NCBI GenBank assembly: GCA_018292915.2
Contig: JACVVK020000452.1
Span: 400,001-464,000, forward strand
DNA length: 64,000 nt
Direction of reading: 5' to 3'
Origin: Batillaria attramentaria
Lineage: Eukaryota > Mollusca > Gastropoda > Batillariidae
The translations under genes were made by a program, and so were the position numbers. Positions 53,989 through 64,000 of this stretch are shown here, piece by piece (position 1 is the first letter of the stretch; each line of letters starts with the position of its first letter). The notes beneath the pieces are model-generated. The model saw only the letters and a program-made list of their open reading frames with translations, was not told where the DNA came from and did not search any database.

Positions 53989-56900
53989 TACCGACTGGAG
54001 CTGACAGAGAAAAACAAGTAAACTGTCTCGCGTTGCTTTCAGCACTCGACCTGAGATACGTGGCCTTTGCAGAGAAATCTTGTGACGTCAACATGACTCG
54101 AGGCCTTGACATTACCCTCCCAAAGGACGGTACGAACAAAATCGGGATCTGTGCCAAGATGGCCTACGGTGACCTTGACCCCGAGCTTCTCGTGGAGTGG
54201 TTCGAGTTTGCCAAGCTGGTCGGCGTGGACGTCGTGCAGGTGTTTTACCACATCGTCAGCGAGAGGGCCATGGACGTCTTCCGATACTACGAGAACACGG
54301 GCTTCGTCATGTTGCTGCCCATTACACTGGCTGTCAAAAAAGGTACCGGACTGCAATTCGCGCTGGAAAATCGCTCAGATTCGCTAATTTTGAATTGCCT
54401 GGGCTTTGGTCGGCCTCGATCAACGCATCGAAAAGTCGCTGTTTGCGGATCTTACAGGATTTTTTCAATCGGTTCTTGGAGCGTCAGGTTTGAATGAAAC
54501 CATAACTCTTAAATGCCCATGCAAAAATAGCAAGTTTCCTTGAAATCCTCAGATCAATAAAACCCACTTCAATCCACTATTATGTCATCTGAAGCGGTCT
54601 CGGGCCTAGCGGGAAGGCCCACACCTTGCATGATAGTGGCTTGACGTGGCTGCTGCTGGTTTGCAGTGGCCGTATTTTGTTGTTGTTGTTGTTTGTTTGT
54701 TTGTTTGTTTGTTGGGGGATTGTTGTTTTTTGTTTTGTTGTGTTTTGGTTTTTGTTTTGTTTTGTTTTGTTTTTTGTTTTGTTTTTTGTTTTTTGTTTTT
54801 TCTTTTGCTCCCCCAGCTCTTTTTGCCAGCTCCCGTGGTGTTCCTCCCAGGTCATGGGTTGAATCCACGGAGGGCTCGAAAGCTGGGGCAATTTTCATTA
54901 TGCATGACGGCGGCGATGGGGATGATGCTAAACTGATGTCATGGAGGTCCGTGTGGTCTGGGATGCGGGACAGGGCCGCATTCCACGATTCCTATCATAA
55001 ATATCCCGGCATTAACCAGGCCAGGGAACTACGGCACCTGTGGTGACGGCCGTGTATAAAGCACCCCCGAAGTCGCACCCGTGAAGTGGGTGAATCTCGG
55101 CTGTTGGGCAACAGCCTCCCCATTGGGCCCATACCACACCTGCTCTGGGTAGGGGCCGACCTAGGGAGGAACAGTCCCGCCGTTTCTTTTTAGATGTAGT
55201 GTGTAAGGGGAGATGGTCGCGCTCTGGCTTTTAAGAGATACCGATTCTAGCCTGTGTCTGCACGGCTGTGTTTACGTAAGTCGCGACTAGCACTATAAAT
55301 TTTGTTTGTTCTTTTGTAATGATTGCGATGTGCAGTTTGGACTGTTGTGATTTCTTCTGTCCTACATGTGTTTTTATAATGCTGTACGTATGAGAATCAT
55401 GTATGATGCATTACTCGACATTCCTCTATACCCCAAATGGAGAGAAAGGAATAAAATCTTTGAATCTTGAATCTTGAATCACAGTGCGTGAGGTGAAGCT
55501 TTCGTGTGGAATAATACCGTGTTGGTATCTCTCCGGGTTATCCGGCTTTCCTCCCCCAGCAAAACAAAAAAATAAGTTAGGTATAGGGTGGCGCTGCACC
55601 GTGGCGACGCTCTTCCTCTGGGGAAAGCAACCTGAATTTTAAAAAAAAAATGATAATTGAATAAAACTTTTAAAGATTAAAATATATGTTGCCGATTCTT
55701 ATAATAAACCCGACCAAATCAACCAATCAAACCATCTTCGTCATTACAGGCAGCAGTCCAAGGGTGTATCACGGGACTTCGGAAGGTGAAGCCCCTCGAG
55801 GCACGCTAGTCAACCTATGGATGGACGGTAAAGTAACCCTGAACGACTGCTGGCACCGCTTGTCCCGGTACGACTTTGTCATCATCATGGATTTCGATGA
55901 GCTGCTGCTGCCGTCCTTGCCACACAAGACACTGCTAGAGGTGTTTCAGGTTTGTTTATTGTTCATCAAGCGTGACTGATGAGGAACACGACTTTCATTC
56001 TTGGACTATAAATTGACGTGTAGCCAGATTCTGACTGACAAGTCTCGACTCGACTCGACAGATTTTATTGATTCCGGCCATAGGTCGTGAGTTCGAATCC
56101 TGGAGAGGGCCAAATATTTGTGCTGGCCCTTTTCTCGTGCTTCGTCTTTGATATCACCTATAAGTGGTGGAAAAGGACGTTAACCTCCCAAACACCTACC
56201 CATTCCTCCCTTCTGATTGTCTTCAGGCTGCGGTACAACAAAAGCCATCAGCTGCAGGCTTTTACATTGAAAGCCATATCGTGCTCCTCGACTGGCCCGC
56301 ATCCAATAACCAGTCGTCCATCTTCTTTCTGCGTCATCTGGAGCACACTGTCAGCGACAAGCTGGACAACAAAGGATACGGCAAGAGTTCTCCGAAGACC
56401 GTCTTCCTACCCCAGAGAGTGTGGCAGGTTGGCTCTCACGTGCTGCGTCCACTTCAGAATTACAAGCGGTAACCATCAAAAGCCTGTTTTGTAGCCAAGA
56501 GTGAAATAAAAGAGTTACCCACAAACTACAGGGTCGGGTGCGCCTGGGTCCACCCCACCCCACCCTGCCCCTTCCGCGCTTCTCTCCTCCCCCTCCCTGC
56601 GGTCGGGCGGTACTGATTAGCCACGCTGTAACTGTTACCAGTGTTGGTGGGAATGTAGCCTCCGGTCACAAAATCAAGCCTGGCTGAATTCTCGGGAATT
56701 CCTGAGGCTGCGATAACTGGGACGGTACTTGACAGACGCGGGAAAGCTCGATCGCCAATTAGACCTACGGCGGCTCCTGGGTAACTCCTATCTTTATGTC
56801 ACTCTTGTTGTAACGTGATTACCATTGCCTATTAGTGCCCTTTTAATTGTCTTTAAAACCTGAACTGAGTCATTTCCAAAAGCTGTGTAGCACTGCGAGG

Positions 56901-57426
56901 GTCATGTCTTCAGACATGAATATTTCCAAAACCATATAGGTTTCCATTTCAACATGAGTATGTAATAAAGACATTTTCAAAGTCACGTGACTTTGAAAAC
57001 ACATCATACCCAGGCAAATACAGGAATTATCTTTCTTTCGTCCAAATATGATCATTCAGGCTTTCTGCATCAAGAAAACAACTGACTTTGGCAAATGTGC
57101 ACGATTACATTTTTCGTCAGTTTTGTCACGCTTTTCGGAATGACTCACCTCTCTTGAAAGTTTTCCCCATGCGCTCATCACTGGCACTACGAGGGGAGAT
57201 GGATAGTCCAACACGCCATATGGCGATACGGCTACTCGGCGGGGGCTTTAGACGAAGATGTTTCCGGGAATCAAATATCCAAATGAAAGAAATTGGCAGC
57301 AACGGCAAGGAATGAATTGAGAGAGAGAGAGAGAGAGAGAGACTTTATTTTTCAAGGATGAAAAATTAGGTACAGCGGCCTTTCTTCTATCTTGTCCTTG
57401 CTACATTCTACTACCACGCACGCGCA

Positions 57427-57491
<65 letters not shown>

Positions 57492-57677
57492 CTCTCTCTC
57501 TTCTCTCTCTCCAGATTCAAGCGGAATAACATTAAATTGGTGGTTAAAAAAGAAAAAAGGTTACGCTCACGCCTATTCAGTATGGATACATCATGGGTAT
57601 GGGGATCTATGACATTAATTTTAAGTTTAGACATGAGTTGTACAGATCATGAGAAATTTAGTGGAACAATAATGTCG

Positions 57678-57718
<41 letters not shown>

Positions 57719-57851
57719 AATGACAATGATTCTTTATTTATCACCGGTTAAAGCAGGTCAATTTTCGAACTTTGCTACAGCTACTACAACTATAAATAGC
57801 AGCTACACTGCACAAAAAGAAGGCGCAATCCAACACACACGCACGCGCGCG

Positions 57852-57899
<48 letters not shown>

Positions 57900-58260
57900 A
57901 CACACACACACACAGAGGTTACGTCAAGGATCATAATTGTACACTGATGTCGATAAAGTACAGTGTCACAGAGCAAAAAGAGAGAGAGAGAGAGAGAGAG
58001 GGGTGAACTTTTCTGTTTATTTTTTCAGTGAATACCTTCCCAAAGACAGTCACAAATTTCTGCACTACAGACACTGTAAAACAACCCGTTGGCCGGACTG
58101 TGACATGGAGAGAGTCAGTGATGACGACATACTACGTTTTGAAACCGATTGGCTGCGAGCAGTGAGACTGAGTCGTTTCCGTTTGAATCAACGTGGATTC
58201 GTCAAGCAGGCTGTCAGTACTGCGGGGAACAGTTCATTCAAAGATAGTGATCCTTCATAA
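52276..58260 (+). CDS. Glycosyltransferase family 92 (DUF23) protein, copy 2
   Basis: Six exons: 52276-52473, 52986-53351, 54043-54342, 55750-55949, 56227-56468 and 58029-58260 (TAA). Exons 3-6 are nearly identical to copy 1: exon 4 carries one extra His codon and exon 6 an extra Ser before the stop, and ECLPKD becomes EYLPKD. Exon 1 is very different: [20 protein letters not shown] followed by the anchor [20 protein letters not shown]. Exon 2 differs moderately. DFDE and LNDC are intact. The same one-base phase problem between exons 2 and 3 occurs as in copy 1, so it reflects gene structure rather than decay. Expected to be a type II Golgi glycosyltransferase, presumably acting on N-glycans; the acceptor is not known. 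Confidence 0.83.
52480..52571. repeat. Perfect 92-bp palindrome in intron 1 of GT92 copy 2
   Basis: Two 46-base arms with no spacer, centred at TCCTATAGGA (52521-52530). The outer end reads TTAACTCTTTGACGACGGAG and its exact inverse closes at 52571. It starts six bases after the splice donor. The copy 1 intron has no equivalent. Confidence 0.97.
53776..53985. repeat. Compound (CA)n microsatellite in intron 2 of GT92 copy 2
   Basis: Four CA runs separated by CCGTGGCACA and TCGTGACACA spacers, about 210 bases, against about 140 in unit 1. The repeated spacers show that the array grew by duplication of CA-spacer blocks. Confidence 0.97.
54832..55481 (+). repeat. Non-LTR retroelement 3' region, duplicate of 46470-47102
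   Basis: Same body and TTGAATC tail as in unit 1 with scattered substitutions. Confidence 0.6.
56080..56207 (+). mobile_element. tRNA-derived SINE, truncated; duplicate of 47703-47830
   Basis: Same truncation point in the B-box region, one base shorter in the TTTTCTCGTGCTTCG segment. Inherited through the segmental duplication, not a new insertion. Confidence 0.82.
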
Positions 58261-58288
58261 GTGACGGAGGTTTACCACAAAGCAAGGA

Positions 58289-60045
58289 ATGACTAGCGAT
58301 ATATCGATTCGTTCGCACTCAATGACTGGAAGATTTCACTTAGTTCTTGTCGTGTCCCTCGTGACACCCTTCATGATTATTGTGTACCAGCAGATGTACC
58401 CGGCTTTGTCGAGAAGTCGCGCAATCGGAGGTAATAAAATTTTGCGATGCAAAGTCGCCGAACTGAACAATCGAGTTACTGTCCTTGGACCAGTATTCCG
58501 TGGGATTACGGTAAGTGCTTCCAAAAACGAGTGGAAAAGGTGGATAACAAGATTAATTTGACAATTTTCCGAGATTTCTTCCAGCCAGCCCGATAATAGT
58601 AGCGATGAACACAGACATGGGTATATTTTCACACAACACACCTCGCACTCAGGTTGTTGTCAATGGAGCAGTTTTAGCACGTGAATGTGCCTTCACGCTC
58701 GAAATCTTCATGATTAGTACAGCTCTGAGTGCGATACAGTATTGTTTACACTTTGCGCTAGCGGTTGAACAATCAATTTCAGCGACTGTTATTACGTGTC
58801 CTGGAGCCCTTAGTGTGGTCGCAGCGTCCTCGCGTACGCTTCTTTTGGCTCAATGCCAGCATTACAGACTCTGTCACCGTCCAGGGCCCGCATGTAAAAG
58901 TCAGGGTTAGGGAGTATAACCCCGGGTTAGAGTCTAACCTCGAACTAAACTAGCTCTAGGGTTAAATTTTCTGTTGTTCTTTTTTGTTGTTTTAAATCAG
59001 GGAGCGGGTCCATTCCACCATGGTGCCTAAGCCGTTATAGAAGGATTTTTGTCTTTCTTTCTTCGCGTCCTTTTTTATTTAATTTTGTTTTGGGGTTTCT
59101 TTTGTCCTAGTCTGGGTTAGGCCCGTAGCCCTGGGTTAAATTAACCTCGAGTTCTACATACGGGCCCTGGTGTCTAAGTGGTGTGATGATAGATACCACG
59201 AAAACAGGTCAACGATCTGTGAGCATAACAAATGGTGGCATTAGCGCCTTTCAGAGCACATGCTCTAAATCATATTCATCTTAACATCAAGCACTTTCAA
59301 CTGCTCTACGTATCATTTTCTCGCAAATCAGTGCGCAGAATTTTGAGGGGGTACATCAGTCACTAGTCACCCCACCAGAAAAACAAAATGTCGCAGGTGT
59401 GGTACTAATAGAGGTAATAGTCTGAATGATCGTGGCATAAACAGCTTACATGATAAGTTCTCGCGATCACTCCCGTACAGGCAGTTCTCTCCCTTGTAGC
59501 GTCAACCTTACCTATTCGCTCCTTCTGTGTAGTGTTAACTGGTAAGGAATACGATAATTAGTGTTATCATGATCGACATTCATGGTGTGTGCTACGATCC
59601 CTAGCAAAGAGTTCTTTTGGGGGACAGATAGGTGGCACACTGACTCCGAAATTGGTGGTTAGCGTGGATGGGGATTACAGGAGACATTTTCGGATTTACA
59701 GCTAACGAATCCTTGGCTGGCTTCCTGCTACAGAACTGTGTGTTTACGACTTAGATAAGTGGCATGTGCAATTTAGCTGTTACGCCATAATATGACTTGG
59801 TTGGATACCGATGACTATTTGCTCCATGACGCAGATCCGTCCACGAGCTTTAGCTTCTCGCGTCACGTACGAGTCGCGGAGGCAAGACTGGTGAATCACT
59901 CACCACGTCCATCACAGCTCTATGGAAATGTGATTTGGTCCGTTGAAAAGGGGTCCAGGCAGTGCGGTGGTCGGTGTGTGGACAGCTGTCTCGATCTTGG
60001 TGACCCTTTCAGCACAGCATCATCCATACCTGAAGGTGGCACAGC
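58289..60045 (+). CDS. Second GT92-like gene in unit 2, partial
   Basis: The first exon at 58289-58510 encodes an anchor (FHLVLVVSLVTPFMIIVYQQ) and a 40-residue stem, donor GTAAGT. The exon from about 59779 carries LLRHNMTWLDTDDYLLHDAD and continues past the unit junction point into DPFSTASSIPEGG before a LINE insertion at 60049. TDE of unit 1 is TDD here. Exons between these two and downstream are not recognised, so the gene may be interrupted or a pseudogene. The GT92 assignment rests on the DTDEY-like motif and position only. Confidence 0.42.
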
Positions 60046-60048
60046 TGT

Positions 60049-60221
60049 GACAATACAATACAATACAATACAATACAATACAATACAATACAATATCTTT
60101 ATTGTCCATTTTACATTACGTAGAACAGAAATTTCTCTTCTGCAGTACAGCCTCTGACAGTGCATGAAAATAATAAGGATTATAGTAAACACATTCAAAT
60201 ATCTCTCTCTCTCTCTCTCCA

Positions 60222-60269
<48 letters not shown>

Positions 60270-60302
60270 AGATAAAGACGTATATACCACCCACCCATCC
60301 GA

Positions 60303-60352
<50 letters not shown>

Positions 60353-60520
60353 GCATTTATTATCGCAGGCATCAACAATTTAAAGTTTGGAGTTTAAGAC
60401 AGCAATTGCGCTTGGTATAAAAGATCTTTTAAAAACGTTCCTTTTTGTAAACAGTGTCCTATACCGTCGCCCTGATGGCAACAAAACAAAGTGGCTCTTG
60501 AGGGGGTGGGAGGAGACACG
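60049..60520 (-). mobile_element. 5'-truncated LINE of the same family as 16536-17440
   Basis: The minus-strand frame LLPSGRRYRTLFTKRNVFKR, SFIPSAIAVLNSKL, stop (60500-60395) matches the C-terminus of the first copy. The 3' UTR has (CA)n at 60228-60268 and 60304-60352 and ends in AATAAAG followed by a TATTG pentamer tail (60049-60095 on +). It interrupts the second GT92-like gene of unit 2. Confidence 0.87.
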
Positions 60521-60550
60521 CACACACTACGAAAGCACCACAATAGGTGG

Positions 60551-60713
60551 ATGGGTGAGGGGTTTGGGGGGTTTAACGTCCTTTTTCACTACATACGGGT
60601 GATATCAAAGACGGGGCAACAATGAAAAAGCTAGCACAAATATTTGGCCCCTGCAAACTCACGACCCAAGCATTAGAAGTCCAACGCTCTACCATTCGGC
60701 CACCCCGGCTCCC
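60551..60713 (-). mobile_element. tRNA-derived SINE, 13-bp TSD
   Basis: CCACAATAGGTGG flanks it at 60538-60550 and 60714-60726. The B box is damaged (CCCCTGCAAACTCACGA lacks the GGGATTCG segment), so this copy probably could not be transcribed again. Confidence 0.92.
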
Positions 60714-60726
60714 CCACAATAGGTGG

Positions 60727-61014
60727 CGTCGCCTGTTGGACACACAACTATGCCACTACCAAAACCCCAAATCCAGTGCACCAAATTTATACAATAAATT
60801 TATTCAATGTATATTAGTATGTTAACACAAAGAAATCCTTCTATACGTGTAGGTGTTCGGGTCTACTAAACTGTTCAGCTCTGATCGGCTGCGCAAGAAG
60901 TAAGCTTATAGACCCACGTACAACCCCATAGTAATTGAACCAGACAATTGCTATAATTGTAGCTGCTACCCTGTCTTGAGTTTCTGACAGTGATATGCGT
61001 GCTTCCTGTGTGTC
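60727..61014. other. Intergenic, nothing recognised
   Basis: Unique-looking sequence between the SINE and the minisatellite. No exon or repeat signature is visible. Confidence 0.5.
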
Positions 61015-61680
61015 ATGGACAAGCTCTGACAGTGTCAGTCAGGTGAATACATTCTGTGAGAGAGACACTCAGTCGGGTAAATATTTTTGGCGAGAGGCAC
61101 TGTCTAAGTCATCCAGTGAGTGGCACTGTCAGTCAGATGAATACATCGAGTGAGAGACACTGTCAGTCAGGTGATTACATCCTGTGAGAGACACTGTCAG
61201 GTGAATACATCGTGTGAGAGACACTGTCAGTCAGGTGAATACATCCTGTGAGAGACACTGTCAGTCAGGTGATTACATCCTGTGAGAGACACTGTCAGTC
61301 AGGTGATTACATCCTGTGAGAGACACTGTCAGTCATGTGAATAAGTCGTGTGAGAGACACTGTCAGTCAGGTGAAGACATCCTGTGAGAGACACTGTCAG
61401 TCAGGTGATTACATCCTGTGAGAGACACTGTCACTCAGGTGATTAAATCCTGTGAGAGACACTGTCAGGTGAATACAACGTGTGAGAGACACTGTCAGTC
61501 AGGTGAATACATCCTGTGAGAGACACTGTCAGTCAGGTGATTACATCCTGTGAGAGACACTGAGAGACACTGTCAGTCAGGTGATTACATCCTGTGAGAG
61601 ACACTGTCAGTCAGGTGAAGACATCCTGTGAGAGACACTGCGAGTCAGGTGAATATATACTGAGAGACACTGTCAGTCAT
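61015..61680 (+). repeat. 34-bp minisatellite, about 18-19 units
   Basis: The unit is CCTGTGAGAGACACTGTCAG then TCAGGTGATTACAT, with variants (GAATACAT, GAAGACAT, shortened units lacking TCAGTCA). It is most regular from about 61125 to 61640. The last unit ends in GTCAGTCATG, whose ATG opens the next frame. Confidence 0.95.
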
Positions 61681-61870
61681 GTTCCTCTCTATAACACTAC
61701 GTCGGGTGTTTCGAGTTTTGCGTCATAGAAATTCGTTGTCAAAATGGTTGATTTTGTCTGTTGGGACATCTTTAGTTTCACTGCTTTATCTGTATGGATA
61801 TTCTGGCCACAACCTCCCTGTGACTGAACACTCCTACCACGGAAGAGTGAAGATAACAATGGACTTTCAG
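61679..61870 (+). CDS. Membrane-anchor first exon of a third GT92-type gene (tentative)
   Basis: 64 codons beginning MFLSITLRRVFRVLRHRNSL, then a hydrophobic anchor (LILSVGTSLVSLLYLYGY), ending DFQ at a GTGAGG donor in phase 0. Basic tail, single anchor and phase 0 donor parallel the first exons of both GT92 copies (phase 0), and it lies in the same orientation downstream. No later exon is found in the window, so the family is inferred from position and layout. Confidence 0.42.
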
Positions 61871-63905
61871 GTGAGGGTTTTTTGTTGGGTTTTTTTGTTT
61901 TGTTTTTTTTTTACAGTTTGGATATAATTGTTGAAGTTGGAAGTGGTGAGTTTGCAAAGATCTTAGCTTTGCGCGTAAGAGATGGGGCACGCGAAAATAG
62001 GGTTAAAGTCAGAATGTACTGTTTTGAGCTATATACCAGTCAACAGGTGCATGGACTGACCACTGTCCCTCCAAACTTCAAACAATTATAGGTCAACAAC
62101 TATCACACTAAGAACTTAGTTTGAATCTTTCCACAAAATTAGTAACGCAAAAAAATGATCTTTTGACTATTTGGCCTTGTTTTCGCGTGCGCTGTCACGA
62201 CTCAACTCTGATGTCGGCTGAGTTTTGAAATAACTTTAGCTGTGCTATGGTGGTGCGAGGACTGTGCAAGATATAGACCTGAACAAAACAAATCTGTATG
62301 TCACGACCGTGTGTGCTGTAATGTATGGGTGTAAGAGGTGCGTGCTCTTTCTTTACTCTCACTCACACGCAGTCGCACCACAGAAACTGATACTGAGACG
62401 TGCGGGGATTCACACCACCACAATATTATTGACAAGACGAACAGTCATTGCATAACACGTCACAGTACAGCTACAATACCAATCAAGAACAGGCAAGGTA
62501 ATCAATCAAGGCAATAAATACTATGCCTAAATACAAATGATATAAATAATTGTATCTAAGAGCGCTCAGAGCATTTTAACGTGCACGGGATGGTACCTCC
62601 AACGATGGTCAAGCGCGAAAATGTGCAGATGTGCAGTTTTAGAAGCCGCAGACAATACCACAGGCGGCGGAAAATAGAACTGGCTCGGCAGCTCTACAAT
62701 AGCATCACAACAGCTGATGCTCTCGCGGACCAGCACCCACGCTGAATCCCGGATACGGGCAGTCAGGCTCCCTCCCCTTCAGTCGTCGCAGGGCCATGAA
62801 ATCCTCCACGGGACAAGGGACTACAGGGCAGCTTCTGGCTCCCGAAACAGCCACTCGGGCTAGAACCCCTGTGCAACAATACACTATTGTAAGTCCTTGG
62901 GCTCAACCAGCACATACTGCCTATCTATGGGATAATATTAACCCATGGCACAAACCAGCGAACGCTCCTATGTTACGAACGCTAAAGGAAACTGCACATA
63001 CTAAACGCTAAAAGGTAGAAGCCTGCAGCTGTCACATCGGACAAGTCAGCAGAATATACAGACAGGTCAGTGTTAAACTCACTGGTAAAACGGCTAATAA
63101 TCAAACATACTTAGCCCACATAACACTTCGGCCACAATAGTCAAGTTTCATACTAACTTCCTGACCGTTGGTAATATCTACACAAGAGAAAATAGCTAAC
63201 CTGAAACATAATACGGGAAATAACAGATATGAACCATTTACCTCCATATGCAAGATGCGAGGGGTTACAGACGGTAGACCTTAGAAGACAACGGACGAAA
63301 ATACGTGCCATCTCTGGAACAGCCGTGTCGGTACTACCGGGCCAAATGCGAATAGCAAGTGAATAGCAATGGGTTTTTATACTGTTAGGGCGAATAGGGT
63401 GAGTATCGCACAGGATACACCTGCATCACGTGTAAAACGGGTTACCTGTATCGACTTTAACAAGGGAAACGGACAGGTCAGCATATTATACACAAATGTC
63501 CCGTGTAAAACCTTCACTAAGGGATACATGCGTGGCCCGTGCAGAAAACAAGGCACGTGTGCCACACAGAACAGCTACGATGCATACGGAAATCATACCA
63601 AGCCGTCATACGGAAATCATAACAGCACATGATTTACCCTAAGTCACGCATCCGTGACACTGTAAAAAGATACATTTTCACTGTGGCCAGCACACATTAC
63701 CAAAAAAAACAAAAACAAAAAAAACATATTTCCGACACTTTGCATGGTGCACCGTGAAATTGCTTAATTATACGCCATCCCACTTTTCCAGAGGCAGCGC
63801 CGGGGAGGGGGGGGGGGGGGGGTTAGAAACCCCGAGTACGTGGAGAAGAAGTCGCGCCCCACGCTTTCAGGTCAAAGAATACAAATGCCTTTATATTCCC
63901 CATTA
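61871..63905. other. Intron or intergenic sequence without a supportable gene
   Basis: Open frames at 62796-63011 and 63369-63632 have no splice context and no recognised domain. A 62570-62640 block (TAAGAGCGCTCAGAGC...) looks repeat-like. There is a G run at 63806-63822. If the exon at 61679 is real, most of this is its first intron. Confidence 0.45.
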
Positions 63906-63911
63906 GCACCA

Positions 63912-64000
63912 GGGTGGGTGGGGTGGGTGTTTGGGAGTTTATCGTCCTTTTCCACCACATACGGGTGATATCAAAGACGGGGCAACGATGAAAAAGCCAG
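63912..64000 (-). mobile_element. tRNA-derived SINE, cut by the window end
   Basis: Tail and body visible on +: GGTGGGTGTTTGGGAGTTTA, CGTCCTTTTCCACCACATAC, GACGGGGCAACGATGAAAAA, GCCAG. The tRNA head would lie beyond base 64000. Confidence 0.88.

Larger units (their letters stand above)
51628..60008 (+). repeat. Tandem segmental duplication, unit 2 (8.4 kb) carrying GT92 genes
   Basis: Starts TGTGAGTGAC directly after the unit 1 end and runs to GACCCTT at 60002-60008, where unit 1 breaks off. Beyond this point the second gene continues (TTCAGCACAGCATC), so unit 2 holds the original right-hand flank. Only a single T is shared at the junction. Confidence 0.9.

Noticed and set aside
61015..61680. 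CRISPR-like array of regularly spaced repeats
   Set aside because: Units are contiguous 34-bp repeats without unique spacers, in an animal genome; it is a minisatellite.

Overview
This is a stretch of animal nuclear genome, most likely from a mollusc and probably a gastropod. The evidence is: multi-exon genes with canonical GT/AG introns, very dense (CA)n, (GT)n and (AGT)n microsatellites, tRNA-derived SINEs, CR1/jockey-type LINE ends, a DIRS-type retrotransposon relic, and gene families (TIR-like immune proteins, GT92 glycosyltransferases) that are known to be expanded in molluscs. The lineage is an inference. There are no bacterial operons, CRISPR arrays or phage genes.

Region 1 (1-5042, + strand) holds the last eight recognisable exons of an M13 zinc metallopeptidase (neprilysin/ECE type). 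They carry the substrate-binding NAFY, the HELTH zinc motif, the GEDIADNGG motif and the C-terminal CHVW. Region 2 (5043-13149) is intergenic: a nested SINE cluster, a 701-bp solo LTR with a 5-bp target-site duplication, a tandem ~0.5-kb repeat, microsatellites and another SINE.

Region 3 (13150-37092, - strand) is the highlight. It is a complete 13-exon gene of 6,771 coding bases (about 2,256 aa), assembled here from splice sites and reading phase. It encodes a short N-terminal leader, nine consecutive TIR/SEFIR-like domains (one exon each, every exon phase 1-1), a ZU5 domain, a UPA-like domain and a disordered tail with an Asn/Val-rich, amyloid/RHIM-like stretch. The central TIR-like exons and their introns are recent tandem duplications; exons 7 and 8 differ at about 7 of 519 bases. 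The architecture suggests an oligomerising innate-immune or cell-death scaffold, but that function is inferred. A DIRS relic, a foldback region and a tandem repeat lie just upstream (37.2-40.2 kb).

Region 4 (42047-60008, + strand) is a tandem segmental duplication of a unit of about 8.4-9.6 kb. Each unit carries a six-exon GT92 (DUF23) glycosyltransferase gene with an N-terminal membrane anchor and a DFDE motif, followed by the start of a second GT92-like gene. The two units carry different 5' exon pairs, which suggests reciprocal loss after duplication. A third membrane-anchor exon begins at 61679, at the edge of a 34-bp minisatellite. The end of the window (62-64 kb) shows no gene I can support and closes inside another SINE.

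All exon models come from reading splice consensus, phase and recognisable motifs by eye. No database search or transcript was available.
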